Positions 1 through 10,071 of a stretch of DNA of 64,000 nucleotides are shown in pieces. Origin of the DNA: Branchiostoma lanceolatum (Eukaryota; Chordata; Leptocardii; Amphioxiformes; Branchiostomatidae); NCBI RefSeq assembly GCF_035083965.1, contig NC_089739.1:5462198-5526197 (forward strand), written 5' to 3'. Below the pieces are notes generated by a model, which saw only the letters and a list, made by a program, of their open reading frames with translations, did not search any database and was not told the origin of the DNA. Every line of letters starts with the position of its first letter. Positions within the stretch are counted from its first letter, which is position 1. A program made the translations under genes and the position numbers.

Positions 1-70
1 GGACGGTTTTGGATTTTTCATTCTCTGATTCTCAGTTACAAGCGGGATAGGTTGAATCTACAATTACACC

Positions 71-3000
71 ATGGCAGCGGACATGAATTTAATACTGAAA
101 GTCTTGGAACTGGTAAGTAGAAAAAGCATTTGCAAATTTGCTAACATCGGCAAGTCTATAGTATGGTAAAGTATAGTATGTATCTAATTTTCTGATAATA
201 TTTTACGGCTATATGTACTTCTAAATGCATGTTTTTAGGATATATCTACTTATAGAAATGTGTGTATTTAGATTTCAAATGCCCGTTGGGGTTTTTTTAG
301 CCGTAGAATTTCATGATGTTTTGTACATTATGCAAGAATGTAGCGTGTAGAAAAGACTATGCAGCTGTTGCTTGGATTGTCTCAATAGCATCGGCCGTTG
401 GCTTTTGTAAGTCAGGGCCCAACCAGTTACATTCGTACGGTCGTCGTACGATCGCGAACTCAGTGCATTCTTAGGATAGTCATGAACGTGTCGTACAACA
501 TTCAAGTGTCTTGTTATGGACGTCAAGACTGTCTTACATCCTCGTCATTTTTCTGTCAAAACCTACTTGAAAATTCTGCGACATCAAAATCGTACGACGG
601 CCTGCGACAAATACTAGCGACACCTTAACTGCAAAAACGTTTGAAAGAATCGGACATTGCATATATTGAGAATATCATTTGATTTCTGAACGCAATACAT
701 GTAGATTTACAACAGTCTTATGTATGTTGTTAACGTTGCTATGAGACAAGAACACAACATGTAATTGCAGTGGCCTTGATACCCAACGCCCTTCGACACC
801 GATATCACTTTGAACCTAAAATCAAGCGTAGACCCCTACAGCAAATACCGTATACTGATTTACATGTTTGTCCAGTACACATGGACTTACACTTTTTCAA
901 TCCTTACTCTACTTTCAAACAGAACCAAACTATGCTTTCGCAACTCAACCAGCCTTACCCTTTGCGAATGGCAAGTTTATGAAAACATAACCAAACATAT
1001 TTCCCAGTTCCCACTGTAAGGGGTGACATCTTTAAAGCCCCCCCCCCCCCCCCCGCCGTGTTTTAAATTTCAACAAAGACGTTAGATAAGAGAGAGACCA
1101 AGTAAACAAATTTTGACTTGAAATCAATACGAGTTGTTTGGTTTTTCTACGTCGCCAAACAATACTGAGTGTAGCACACGACTACGTACACCGCAGTACA
1201 CAAGATTCTAGACCCCGATTGCAACAGCCGCAAACCAAAAACGTTAAATTTGCCATTACAAGAATAAGATTGTAATTTGCTTTCTGTTCCCCTTGACAAC
1301 AAAAGATATACCGACAACAAAAGATATACCCCCACCCCCAGTCACGGGTCTATCTTCCCCTTTAGGCCACACTACATGTAATTTGATTATCTGGATGACA
1401 TCCTCTAGGCACCCCAAATTGATGCGGCCGTGTTAAAAAAAGTTGGGCAAAAAAGTTGGGCAAAAAGTTTCTTCATTGTGAAATCGAAGTGGTCAGGAAG
1501 GTTTTACCAAAAATATGGTACATATACCAAACAATAAGTACAATCTATTTTTTGTATACAATTAAAACATGTCTGAATACTTAAGTCTATCAAGTTAGTA
1601 TTTCTGGCGGTATTACTGATTTTCCATCTAGCATATGTCCCTAAATACCCCGTTTATAAAAATCCCGAATATATGTGATACCATGCGGATTTAGGTGAAA
1701 CAGTGTTTGCTTTTCTAAATTTGTTATGTTGGTAACGTTAAAGGCAACCAAAACAATATTAGGGCCCAAAATATGTGTTAAAAATGTTGAAATCTTTATG
1801 GTATCAACATCTAGTAATACTATTTAGCGCATATGCGTCGTAACTTCACACTTCGAACATCTTAAAACCGCGCAAAAACGTGACGTACGATGTGACGTTT
1901 CGCGAGTCTACAAAAACCCCGGCGATGATTTTCAGTGTGAGTTCTCACTTCACAACGACGTCGTATTTTTGCTTGAAGGACGTCGCTATACATTGTGATA
2001 GTGCTGTTTAAACTAATCATGTATAGAATGACTAAATAAATTGACTTTCAAAATCCAATTTTCGGGCTCTAATATTGCTTTGTTTACCTTTAATTCCCAG
2101 GTGTTCGGACTGGTAGCCTGGGCGCTGCTGGCCTCTGTGCACGGGTTCTGGGCCTGGGGAGGTCAACACTGGGTCATGTTCGTACTGGTCACGTGCTGGG
2201 TCGTCACACTGCTGCTACTCATCCTATCAAAGGCCGGCATCTTCTCCAACGACACTGTGGTGAGTTGTTGATTGCTAGATCCATTGATTACGTTAATGGT
2301 GGCTAATTGCTCTTGTTTATCTACAGTATTGAATCTCCAAACAGATGTAGGGTGCGGGTTAGTGTTGTTCGTTTTATACTGAATGTTACAAAACACGTGT
2401 AAAATACTGCGACTGAGCCGGATCCTACCATCTGCTTGGATATTTATCTACGGCTATAAAATAATTTACAGCGAGTTAAGAATGTGACCAAAGTTTTCGC
2501 TCTGTACTAAACTTAGAGGAACTTTACGAAGGCCCAAAAGTACACACTCTGCAGACTCTGTGTAACACAGCCTCTGCAGATACTGTGTAAAGTGTAGTTT
2601 GGGGCCTTCGTAGATACTCCCTCTTTATGATAGATGACGCTATTTGTTTCCATATTACAGCATGTTATCTATGCCGTCATACTCATAAAGCGGCCCTGTG
2701 TTACTAGCTTAGAGGGTCTGCGAAGGCTGTGAAGAGTATACTTTTGGGCCATCGTAGATGTTGACATCTTTATAGAATGTTAAACATACAAACTGCTTTA
2801 TCTCCATGCTACAGGATGTGATCTATGCGGTCATAGCGGCCCTGTGTTACATCACAGCCGCCATTGTCCAGTGTGTGAACGCCGACAGACACAACTGGGG
2901 GCACCACTACTGGGGCAACCCCGTCTTCGACAGGCACGCAGCCGCTGCCGTGAGTAACGTTGTTCATTTGTTTGTTTATCTGTTTTATTGACCAACACAA

Positions 3001-3635
3001 AAGCACTTGCAGACGTAGTGGTGTGGTACGCAAATGAATGGGTCTATGTCATTGCCACAACGAATGAGCAAATGCTATAGCAATGGACACCACCATATTT
3101 TAACGTTATTGACAGTCTAGTGGCCAAGATGTTATGATTAGAACTTGAATTGTAGTGTATTGCAATAACTTTCAGAGAGACTGTTACACGTTTATAATGA
3201 AATAGAATACAGTACTAGTAATCTAAAATCCTTTCTTAAGCGTTGGATCAACCGTCATCCAGTTATATGAAAGGAAAAAAAAATGATTTTTTTCGACAGT
3301 TGAGTCCACCTTGGTCCAACCTACTTTTTAATGGCCAGCACATAAAGGTCAGTGATACATAGTTTGAAGAGTAACCTAAACTTTGTATCAAAGTTCGACG
3401 TCAGGGCGACACTGACTTGCTCTACTTCGCACCGCAGCTAGGTGTCGCTGCTGCAGTGTGAAAATGCGGTCCCAAACGTGACTGAGTTTGTATCCCCTCT
3501 CATCAGTACGTTCTGAATCTAAACTGTTCTATCTTAACCCCGCTCCAGGCCTTCGCGGTGTTCACCTGTATCCTGTACATCGTCGATGCTGTCATGACGT
3601 TCAAGGGGAAAGGGAAGCAGATCCTGCCCAAGTAG
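71..3635 (+). CDS. MARVEL-domain membrane protein (plasmolipin/MAL-like), complete, 4 exons
   Basis: Coding exons are 71-112, 2101-2259, 2815-2949 and 3549-3635, all joined in phase 0 with GT-AG introns, giving 140 residues. The ATG at 71 opens the frame and TAG ends it at 3633-3635. Four hydrophobic segments are visible: VFGLVAWALLASVHGF (exon 2 start), WVMFVLVTCWVVTLLLLIL (exon 2), VIYAVIAALCYITAAIVQC (exon 3) and AFAVFTCILYIVDAVMTF (exon 4). A lysine-rich tail ends in KGKGKQILPK. Four membrane helices, short polar ends and a small size match the MARVEL family (MAL, plasmolipin, CMTM), which organises lipid-rich apical or vesicle membranes. The loop after TM3 is rich in His, Asn and Trp (NWGHHYWGN). 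It is a little shorter than vertebrate plasmolipin (about 180), mostly at the N terminus, so an extra upstream exon is possible. The family call is firm; which MARVEL subfamily is uncertain. Confidence 0.85.
415..628. mobile_element. Short inverted-repeat element, CGTACGAC family copy 1
   Basis: This copy lies in intron 1 of the MARVEL gene. It opens with GTACGGTCGTCGTACGATCG and closes with ATCGTACGACGGCCTGCGAC, so its ends are inverted repeats of one another. The same layout recurs at 32083-32272, 35064-35278 and 38548-38735, which makes this a non-autonomous DNA element (MITE-like). No coding capacity is seen. Confidence 0.55.
2513..2632. mobile_element. Small MITE-like hairpin in MARVEL intron 2
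   Basis: The ends ACGAAGGCCCAAAAGTACAC (2527-2546) and GTGTAGTTTGGGGCCTTCGT (near 2594-2613) are imperfect inverted repeats about 90 bp apart. A related half-copy ending in CTTTTGGGCCATCGTAGATG lies at 2711-2760. This looks like a very short non-autonomous element; its family is unknown. Confidence 0.45.
2655..2710 (+). pseudogene. Decayed partial copy of MARVEL exon 3
   Basis: The stretch ATGTTATCTATGCCGTCATA followed by CGGCCCTGTGTTAC (2662-2704) mirrors the start of the functional exon 3 (ATGTGATCTATGCGGTCATA then GCGGCCCTGTGTTAC, from 2816). It is preceded by a similar TTACAG acceptor. A short insertion (CTCATAAA) and loss of similarity after about 45 bp break it. It is best read as a relic of a local duplication of the intron 2/exon 3 boundary and should not be spliced productively. 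Confidence 0.55.
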
Positions 3636-4700
3636 AAACCTGCATATAACTAGACTACTACTATACGAAAATACAGACGTATAGGGTGTTTGCGCACGCG
3701 TGTTGAAGTCACAAGCTATGAACAGCCAAATTGAAAGTGCCATCGCCATGTTGGTTGAATCCGATAGATCCAAGATGTCGACGAGTCATTTGGAACGAAC
3801 AGGCAACGGTTCTATTAAAGAACGGAAGTAGAAATCTTTCATTTCCGGCGCCTTTTTAGCACGTGACATGGAACCAAAATTAAGGCATGTTGCGATGAAA
3901 GAAAGTCAACTGTTTAGAACATCATTTGACACGATCATTTCGTACTTGTCTAAAAAAAAACACATGGCGGACACCTCGGTACGTCATACTCCGTGCAAAC
4001 ACCCAATACTTTAAGAGGAAGTTCCTGGTCTCCATGACGACCCCTTAAAAGCCGACTTTTTTTTTCATATTTGCAAATGTACAGATTCCTTAGATTTACT
4101 TTAAATTTTGATTTGAGAATATGTTCTTTATAACAAAGTCGAAATGTTTATATTATGAATTTCAATCTAAATACATGTATTTTTTTCTTCGTGTGTAGTA
4201 TGACTTTGATTGTTTGTCATATAGGGTACGTCGTTCGGTATAGTACTATGAAAGTAAAGGACAAATAATCTTAACTGTGTTATTGTATGTTGAGGCTTGA
4301 ATTTGTACCTTATTTTTGTGTGTGTGAAAAGAAAACAAACATTTATTGTGTAGTTGTACCGTCTTGACTTTGAGCCATTTTTGTGGGTTCTGAGTGTTTA
4401 ACAGTGTGTTGAGGTTAGTACATATAATAGAAAATATACAGCTTTGATATAGAACAACCATCCGGCCATCTCCAGAAGAGAACCATTTCAGGTTACTGGT
4501 AGTTTTGATGTAAACATTTTTAAAAAGACTTCCGAAGAAAAACTATGGCCCCTACCAATCGCTGTCAGTACCGCAGTAATGTTTACTGACTGAGCTGCAA
4601 TAATCACTTTCACAGCTAAAAGTCGCCACTGCCACGTCGGTATTTTTCTCACTTTCTATGTCGGAAATCAGGGACATAGACACACTGAGATCTTTGCAAA
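3636..4700. other. Intergenic and 3' UTR sequence between convergent genes
   Basis: AT-rich sequence lies between the stop of the MARVEL gene (+) and the 3' end of the first lipid-binding protein gene (-). It should hold the MARVEL 3' UTR, but I see no clear AATAAA on the plus strand. No coding potential or repeat structure is evident. Confidence 0.4.
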
Positions 4701-4708
4701 AAAAGCAA

Positions 4709-4714
4709 TTTATT
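4709..4714 (-). terminator. Poly(A) signal of the 5-exon lipid-binding protein gene
   Basis: AATAAA on the minus strand (TTTATT on the plus) lies about 290 bases past the TGA at 5004-5006, a reasonable 3' UTR length. It is assigned by position and motif only. Confidence 0.4.
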
Positions 4715-4988
4715 GCGTAGAAAACCACATTACAAACAAAAGGACACACCGATGTCCAATCTCAGACCGTGTAAGGTTTTTCTTGAGTCAGATATGATCC
4801 GTTGTCAATCAGCTGCTGATTGGCTGATGCATACTTCTCTGATTTAAACTCAACAACAAACACCGCATGATGTCGTTATAGGCCTTCGTAGTAGGTGGCT
4901 ATGTACTACTAGTATGTGTTTGCGAAGAGCGTTCGAAAAGCAGCTGTGCACGGTGGCTTCGTAGAAAGTATGCCCCGGTTGAAGAAGT

Positions 4989-5000
4989 GCGCATGCGCAG
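4989..5000. promoter_or_regulatory. NRF1-like palindrome
   Basis: TGCGCATGCGCA is a perfect match to the NRF1 core palindrome. It lies immediately 3' of the FABP stop codon, in the 3' UTR. NRF1 normally acts at promoters, so function at this position is doubtful. Confidence 0.25.
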
Positions 5001-5003
5001 ACA

Positions 5004-8000
5004 TCATTCCCGCTTGTACACATGGGATACTGTGAAGTCCCCTGTGGTCATGGTCTGTGTGGATAGAAAGTTGAACGTCAACGGAAACCATGAAAAGCTC
5101 TACTTTAGAAGTGATATAACATTTTGCAGAGTTGGTCTTTCTGCAATATATCCGTATAAATTGTACAATTTAAAATAGCGATATCGGGACTGCACATATC
5201 GAGCCTTTTCAGCTAGCGTAAAAAGGTGAATTATACTGAGGTGCCTTACAAAATACTGAGTACAATCAGAACTGACATAAATCTAGAAAAAAAATGCGCA
5301 TTACAAGCCAAAAGCCCCCCCATAGAGTCTGTTTAGAAGACTAGCCTGTGTATACTTACTGAAAAACTTAGCTAGTAAGGTTGCTTTACCCCTGTAATAG
5401 CATTACACAGAAGCTCCCATATATACACTTGCCGGTCCGTGTATTTCCCTAAATATACGAAATTTACGAAATGCACATGTAGATGGCCTGGGTGAAATGT
5501 CAGGGCCATAAATACATTGTTTTATGCAGAAATGTAACCTGTCATGTTTACTCGTCAAATCATATTGTAGTTCGGTAGATTTCACCCATCTTCATGGGTG
5601 TATCGGTTGTGTATTTCGTGCATTTCGTGTATTTCGGTAAATGCACAGACCCTGTACTTACGACTGTCATCTCGTCCCCGTTGACCTCGCGGACGGTGCT
5701 GCTGGTCTTCCCGTTGGCGTAGGTCTCCGTGGACCGGATCTTGTTTCCGTCCCGCACAAGTTTGACCTACAAATAAACGTTTTGTAATGAAATCAAATGA
5801 GGACATCACAACAAGTGTGCACATGTTTTGTTTTTTATTATTGGGTAGGCCGAGTCTCTCTTCGCAGCCAGGGGCTGAATTGCGAGGAGCGCACAATTGA
5901 CGGGGTTGTAGCGAATGCCATTCGGTGCGCAGGTGACGTCAATACGACAATTGCCCCATGTGCGGCCATATAGGACTGTAGGTTTTGAACCACGCACACC
6001 GGGAAGGACCCCTACTCTTTTCGATAAGTGCGGTGGGTGCGCTTGCACCTCTTGTCACTCTGCGGTGAACTTGACTAGCATATGGTAAATACGGCAACCA
6101 CACCGAAAACAATACCTCTCGCTTCACGTCATGAGCTCGAGGTAGTGAACGAAATGCACCACAGAATGGCACTGATACAAGGATGCTTTCCTCCGGAGGC
6201 GTCGCCAAAAACAACGTCGTTATACTTTTGTTACGTCATCTGAAATGTTGTTTTGGACCACATGCTCACCTTCATCTTTCCAAGACGACCTTGGTCCTCC
6301 ACCTCTTCACCCAGCTTCACGGTCTTGACCTTGTCTCCGTCCGGAAGTCCGTGTATCTTAAGAAGGTAAAAAGAAGATCTTTAATGTAGCTTTGTGTCTA
6401 AATGAGCGACGTCCAAATCGTCCTAAACTAGATCTAGCACTATACACTGAAAATGACATACTAAACACTTGTGATGCTACGAGGGGGAGTGAGGAAGTAA
6501 TGCAAGTGGATTTGTAACAAGCTCATGTTTTCATCGAATGAGCTAAAATTTGGCACAAAGCATATATCTTCTTGAGACTGAAATATCTCTACAACTCAGT
6601 CGCTCCAAAAATCTGAACAACATGTTGAGATATTTCGGTCCCAATGAAATATGTGCATTTACCCCTGCGCCTTGTTTTAACCCATTCGATAAAAAAAGAA
6701 CTTGCATTACCTTTTCAACACCCCATCCCCCCCCTCCCGCCTCGTATGACAAATAAGCTTTTAACTTCGGCTTCTTCAAACTTCAGTTCGCACGTAAAAT
6801 CTATGATGAAAACGTTTAAAAACTTTTTTTTTCATCCCAGTATCTGCTTAGAGATCACTCTGACCACTCCAACTTACAGTAGTAGTCATGGAGTCGCCGT
6901 TGTCCTGACTGGTGTAGGAGATCTTGTCCATAAAACTACCGACGCCTTCCTGAATAGCAGGGGGAGCGTCTGGGAAGGACAGAGATATCATACGTCAAGC
7001 AATGTAAAGGCCGGCAAGGTAGTCTTGTGATTAGGGTTGTCCACTGAGAATCTAAAGGTTCTGTGTTCGAATCCCTGGCGGTCCCAGCATTGTGCCCCCA
7101 GGAAAGTTAAAGTTGGGTCCGGGAACAAACTTGGACCGTCGGGCCAGTAAGAACAAACTTGAATACACAGTCACCAAGACAAACTAACAAATTAACAAAC
7201 TCACAAACTCACAAACTAACAAACTAACAAACTAACAAACTAACAAACTAACAAACTAACAAACTAACAAACTAACAAACTGACAAGCTGACAAACTAAC
7301 AAACCAAAAATAACATTATTAACACCAATAACTCATTCCTTACGCAGGTAACAAGTTGTACTTCGTTCGGTCCGTGGACTAGCATTACCAAACGAACTTT
7401 ACTCGAACCCAGACTGTACAATGAATAGGCAATGAAACAATGATTAAACTGCCAATTGTTAGTAATGATCATCATTGTTGATGCAAGAGCTGAGGTCAGA
7501 CGGATACAGTCTACAAAACCAAAGTCAACCGCTGACACAAAATGAGGCGGGGCGTGTGTGCTCACGCCACGTACTCAGCTCGTACGTGACTCGGAATAAA
7601 AAAAGGTTTCTGACAGCGAGCAAAATACGTGGACACGGAGGCATCAAACAATATCAACTCGTTATATTTTGCTATCTTTAGAAACGTTATTATGAGAAGC
7701 TCGCAATGTAATATGAACATGGCATGTGAAAATGTTTGACTGCATTTCGAAGGAGGCCCTTTGTCGCCATGCTCGCCTTTTTTCATATACATCGTTGTAT
7801 AGCCGCGTCATGTGTGCACGCTAAGCAGGATGTTCCTGTAGCTCAACTGGTAGCGTTTCACAGTTCTTTTAGAAAAAACCTGCTGAAGTGGCGTTGAAGC
7901 CTGCTGAGCCAGAAAAGAAACCAGCAGCACCAGCTAGCGACCCCTCCCTGTAAAAATACACCCTGCTACAAGGAAACTTGCAGCCCTATGTTCCGCTAGG

Positions 8001-8470
8001 CACTACAAGGGTCTTAACCGGATAGGTCTAATGCTATAGCCACATTGGTAAACTATATAGACATATATATTCGGTTATTCCAAGGCAGCAACACTTGTTA
8101 TTCAATTTGCATATAAACGTATTCTTGGAAGATCTAATATGAAAGCAAAGCTCTGTGCGTTAACTTCCGCATTATTTTAGAAATATAAACACAAAATTTG
8201 AGCAATAGCACTACGCTACACTTAGGTCTAGACTACCGAGTACCTCGATACTTAGATGATGAGAATTAGAGAGCTTTTACTCAACGCAATGACATATCAC
8301 ATTACCTCACGTACTTAAGTACCTAACTGTAATTTTACAGTTTAAGCTAGTTAAAAACCATAACTAGCAAAGTACCATAAAACTACAGAATTTTTACCCA
8401 GTAGTTCGTAGAACTTTTTCTGGCCCTCCTTGTCGGTCTTGTGGGGCTTCCAAGTACCGCTGAAACTCAT
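5004..8470 (-). CDS. Fatty-acid-binding protein (iLBP family), complete, 5 exons
   Basis: Minus-strand exons are 8398-8470, 6878-6969, 6270-6356, 5662-5766 and 5004-5054; joined they encode 135 residues ending in TGA. Exon 1 reads MSFSGTWKPHKTDKEGQ and onward, the classic first beta strand and start of the helix-turn-helix lid. Exon 3 carries KLGEEVED, the equivalent of the family KLGEEFEE strand; exon 4 carries VREVNGDEM; exon 5 ends SHVYKRE. These cytosolic beta-barrel proteins bind and carry fatty acids or retinoids. Intron 1 falls after codon 24 in phase 1, exactly where all FABP genes have it. A fifth exon is unusual: an extra intron splits the usual exon 2 after DSMTTT. The canonical carboxylate-binding Arg-x-Tyr near the C terminus is His-Val-Tyr here, while the upstream Arg of VRE is kept. 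Ligand identity cannot be read from the sequence. A second family member follows upstream on the same strand. Confidence 0.88.
5795..6065. repeat. Dispersed repeat with the ACCCCTACTC-CGATAAGTG signature
   Basis: It lies in the intron between FABP exons 3 and 4. The block CACACCGGGAAGGACCCCTA then CTCTTTTCGATAAGTG is shared with 21050-21165 and 46570-46690 and, more loosely, with 55270-55320. Multiple copies at unrelated sites indicate a dispersed SINE-like repeat, probably read on the minus strand here. It has no protein-coding content. Confidence 0.5.
7011..7170 (+). mobile_element. tRNA-derived SINE copy
   Basis: An A-box-like stretch (AGTCTTGTGATTAGGGTTGT) and a B-box (TGTTCGAATCCCTGG) stand at tRNA spacing, followed by a non-tRNA body. 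The same head occurs at 37741-37800 (GGTCTTGTGGTTAGGG and GGGTTCGAATC). It lies in FABP intron 1 on the strand opposite to the gene. Confidence 0.6.
7171..7312 (+). repeat. Minisatellite (AACAAACT)n
   Basis: Near-perfect 8-bp repeats of AACAAACT run for about 140 bp directly after the SINE, as expected for an expanded SINE tail. Confidence 0.8.
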
Positions 8471-8569
8471 GATTGTCTTCGGGGGATGTCGACAGGTGGA
8501 TTGAGGAAGTAGCGAAGGTGCGTCGGTGAGACCACAGTTACAAAAGAACTCCGTGTCAAAAGTTGAACC

Positions 8570-8577
8570 TATTTATA
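8570..8577 (-). promoter_or_regulatory. TATA box of the 5-exon FABP gene
   Basis: TATAAATA on the minus strand sits 100 bases upstream of the ATG at 8470, putting the likely transcription start near 8540 with a 5' UTR of about 70 bases. A strong TATA box suggests regulated, tissue-restricted expression; that is inference. Confidence 0.6.
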
Positions 8578-8779
8578 TGTGTCAAGGGGGGAACATTGCA
8601 AATCATGGATGTTGATTCTAAAGGAACTACAACTCAACCTGGGTACAACCCTTGACATCACATTTCCGGTCAGGACACGTGACATAGACTGTGGGTCATT
8701 TCAACTTGAGAAGGGTCAGAAGACTGACCCCAAAACCTGTTGATGAGTGCTTTATATATATATGTGTACGAAAATAGCC

Positions 8780-9570
8780 TGTAAGACTTTTACTATGTTT
8801 TAAGGGACTAATTGCTCGTTTTTTAAAGTCATATTTTACCATCCACCTGTTTTCTCATTTCTTCGTCAAACTACAAAAGTAGAGGAACAAGTATTAGTTA
8901 ACAATCACAAACGTTAACTAATACTTGTAGGTTTTGCTTAGGAAATCATAAAACTTAATGCATGGTGTACAGACAGCTAAATAAACACGGTTTTGCCTTT
9001 CAATTGGTGGCGTCGGCTCAATACCAACAATGTAAAATGGGGGGGGGGGCGAAATTATTCTTATTTGTCGTTAGAGAAAAGGTCCCTTGTTTTGTCTTTA
9101 AAGATCCTCTCAAAAATAAATATAGAATTTAAAAAAAAAATTATCGGTAGCTCTGTTGGTTGAAAAGTTAAGGGTATTCTTTTATCAAATTAACAGCACT
9201 CTAGGATATTTTTAGTTGGCCACTTCCAAACGTTGAATGGCTTTGAGGTTGCCTTACGAAACATGGCGCCCGTTGCCATAGCGACGTTGTTCTGCTAACA
9301 AACGTAATCAGACACGCTCCTTGTGGTGTTGTTCTACCGTGTCTCATTTTCCTAGAACAGTCTTAGGTAATGTAAAGATTTCGTGGAAGTCGGTTTTTCA
9401 TTGAACTCTCGGACATTGATCGACAGGTTGTCTACCTCTCGGACGTTGACCTACAGAGTGCACCTTTGCGCAAACAATAACGTCATGGTCTTAGGTCCAC
9501 TTTTAATATCCCCTTTATATGTGGGTACTTTTCTAAAGGTAAAGTAGGGGAGTCTTATAGACTTTTTAAT
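8780..9570. other. Intergenic DNA between the two lipid-binding genes
   Basis: AT-rich, with a G run near 9041 and an RFX X-box-like site GTTGCCATAGCGAC at 9272-9285. No exon was recognised. Confidence 0.3.
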
Positions 9571-9574
9571 ACTG

Positions 9575-9785
9575 TGGGCAGTGGGTTTTTATCAACTGTG
9601 GCCAAAATATAGGGCACTGGAAATCAGAGCCTATCTCTCTCCTTCCACCGCCTGTTGCCTCCCCAACCGAAGCCAGGTACCCATTTTTATACATGGGTGG
9701 AGTGGAAAAAGTCGTGTGACGTGTCTTTCCAATGGTACATCATCGGAGGCATGTCAGAGAATTTGAACCCAGGGTGCCTTTCTAC
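9575..9785 (-). mobile_element. SINE-like repeat (minus strand), family of 23700-23870
   Basis: It shares CAGTGGGTT, TCCCCAACCGAAGCCAGGTA, CCCATTTTTATACATGGGTG and TTTGAACCCAGG with 23700-23870. The reversed tRNA B-box (TTTGAACCC) at the right end shows that the Pol III head points to the minus strand. The second half (CTACCATGTGGT) is diverged. Confidence 0.55.
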
Positions 9786-10007
9786 CATGTGGTAAAAAAA
9801 AGTTGCCCCATGACGGTCGTAGTAAGCAAGGACATTATATAGAATAAGAAAGTATTTAATCGTCTTGGAAACACAGATTGAAGAAAATATACAATTTGTA
9901 CTGAAAGTAATCATAGTTTTATTCTGTTTGACAAAAAAATCTACGATTATTTGTTGTACTGCATCAGATTGGTTTCACACACGAACGCCAAGTTTCAACT
10001 GTTTCCA

Positions 10008-10071
10008 GTTGCCATGGTCACGCCTGTTGCCATAGTGACGGGTTGCCCCGGTAACGAGTTGCCATGGTTAC
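10008..10071. promoter_or_regulatory. Tandem array of four RFX X-box-like sites
   Basis: Four 14-bp words with 16-18 bp spacing are visible: GTTGCCATGGTCAC (10008), GTTGCCATAGTGAC (10026), GTTGCCCCGGTAAC (10042) and GTTGCCATGGTTAC (10058). Each fits or nearly fits the RFX palindrome GTTGCCATGGCAAC. The last overlaps the stop codon of the 4-exon lipid-binding gene. Confidence 0.45.
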
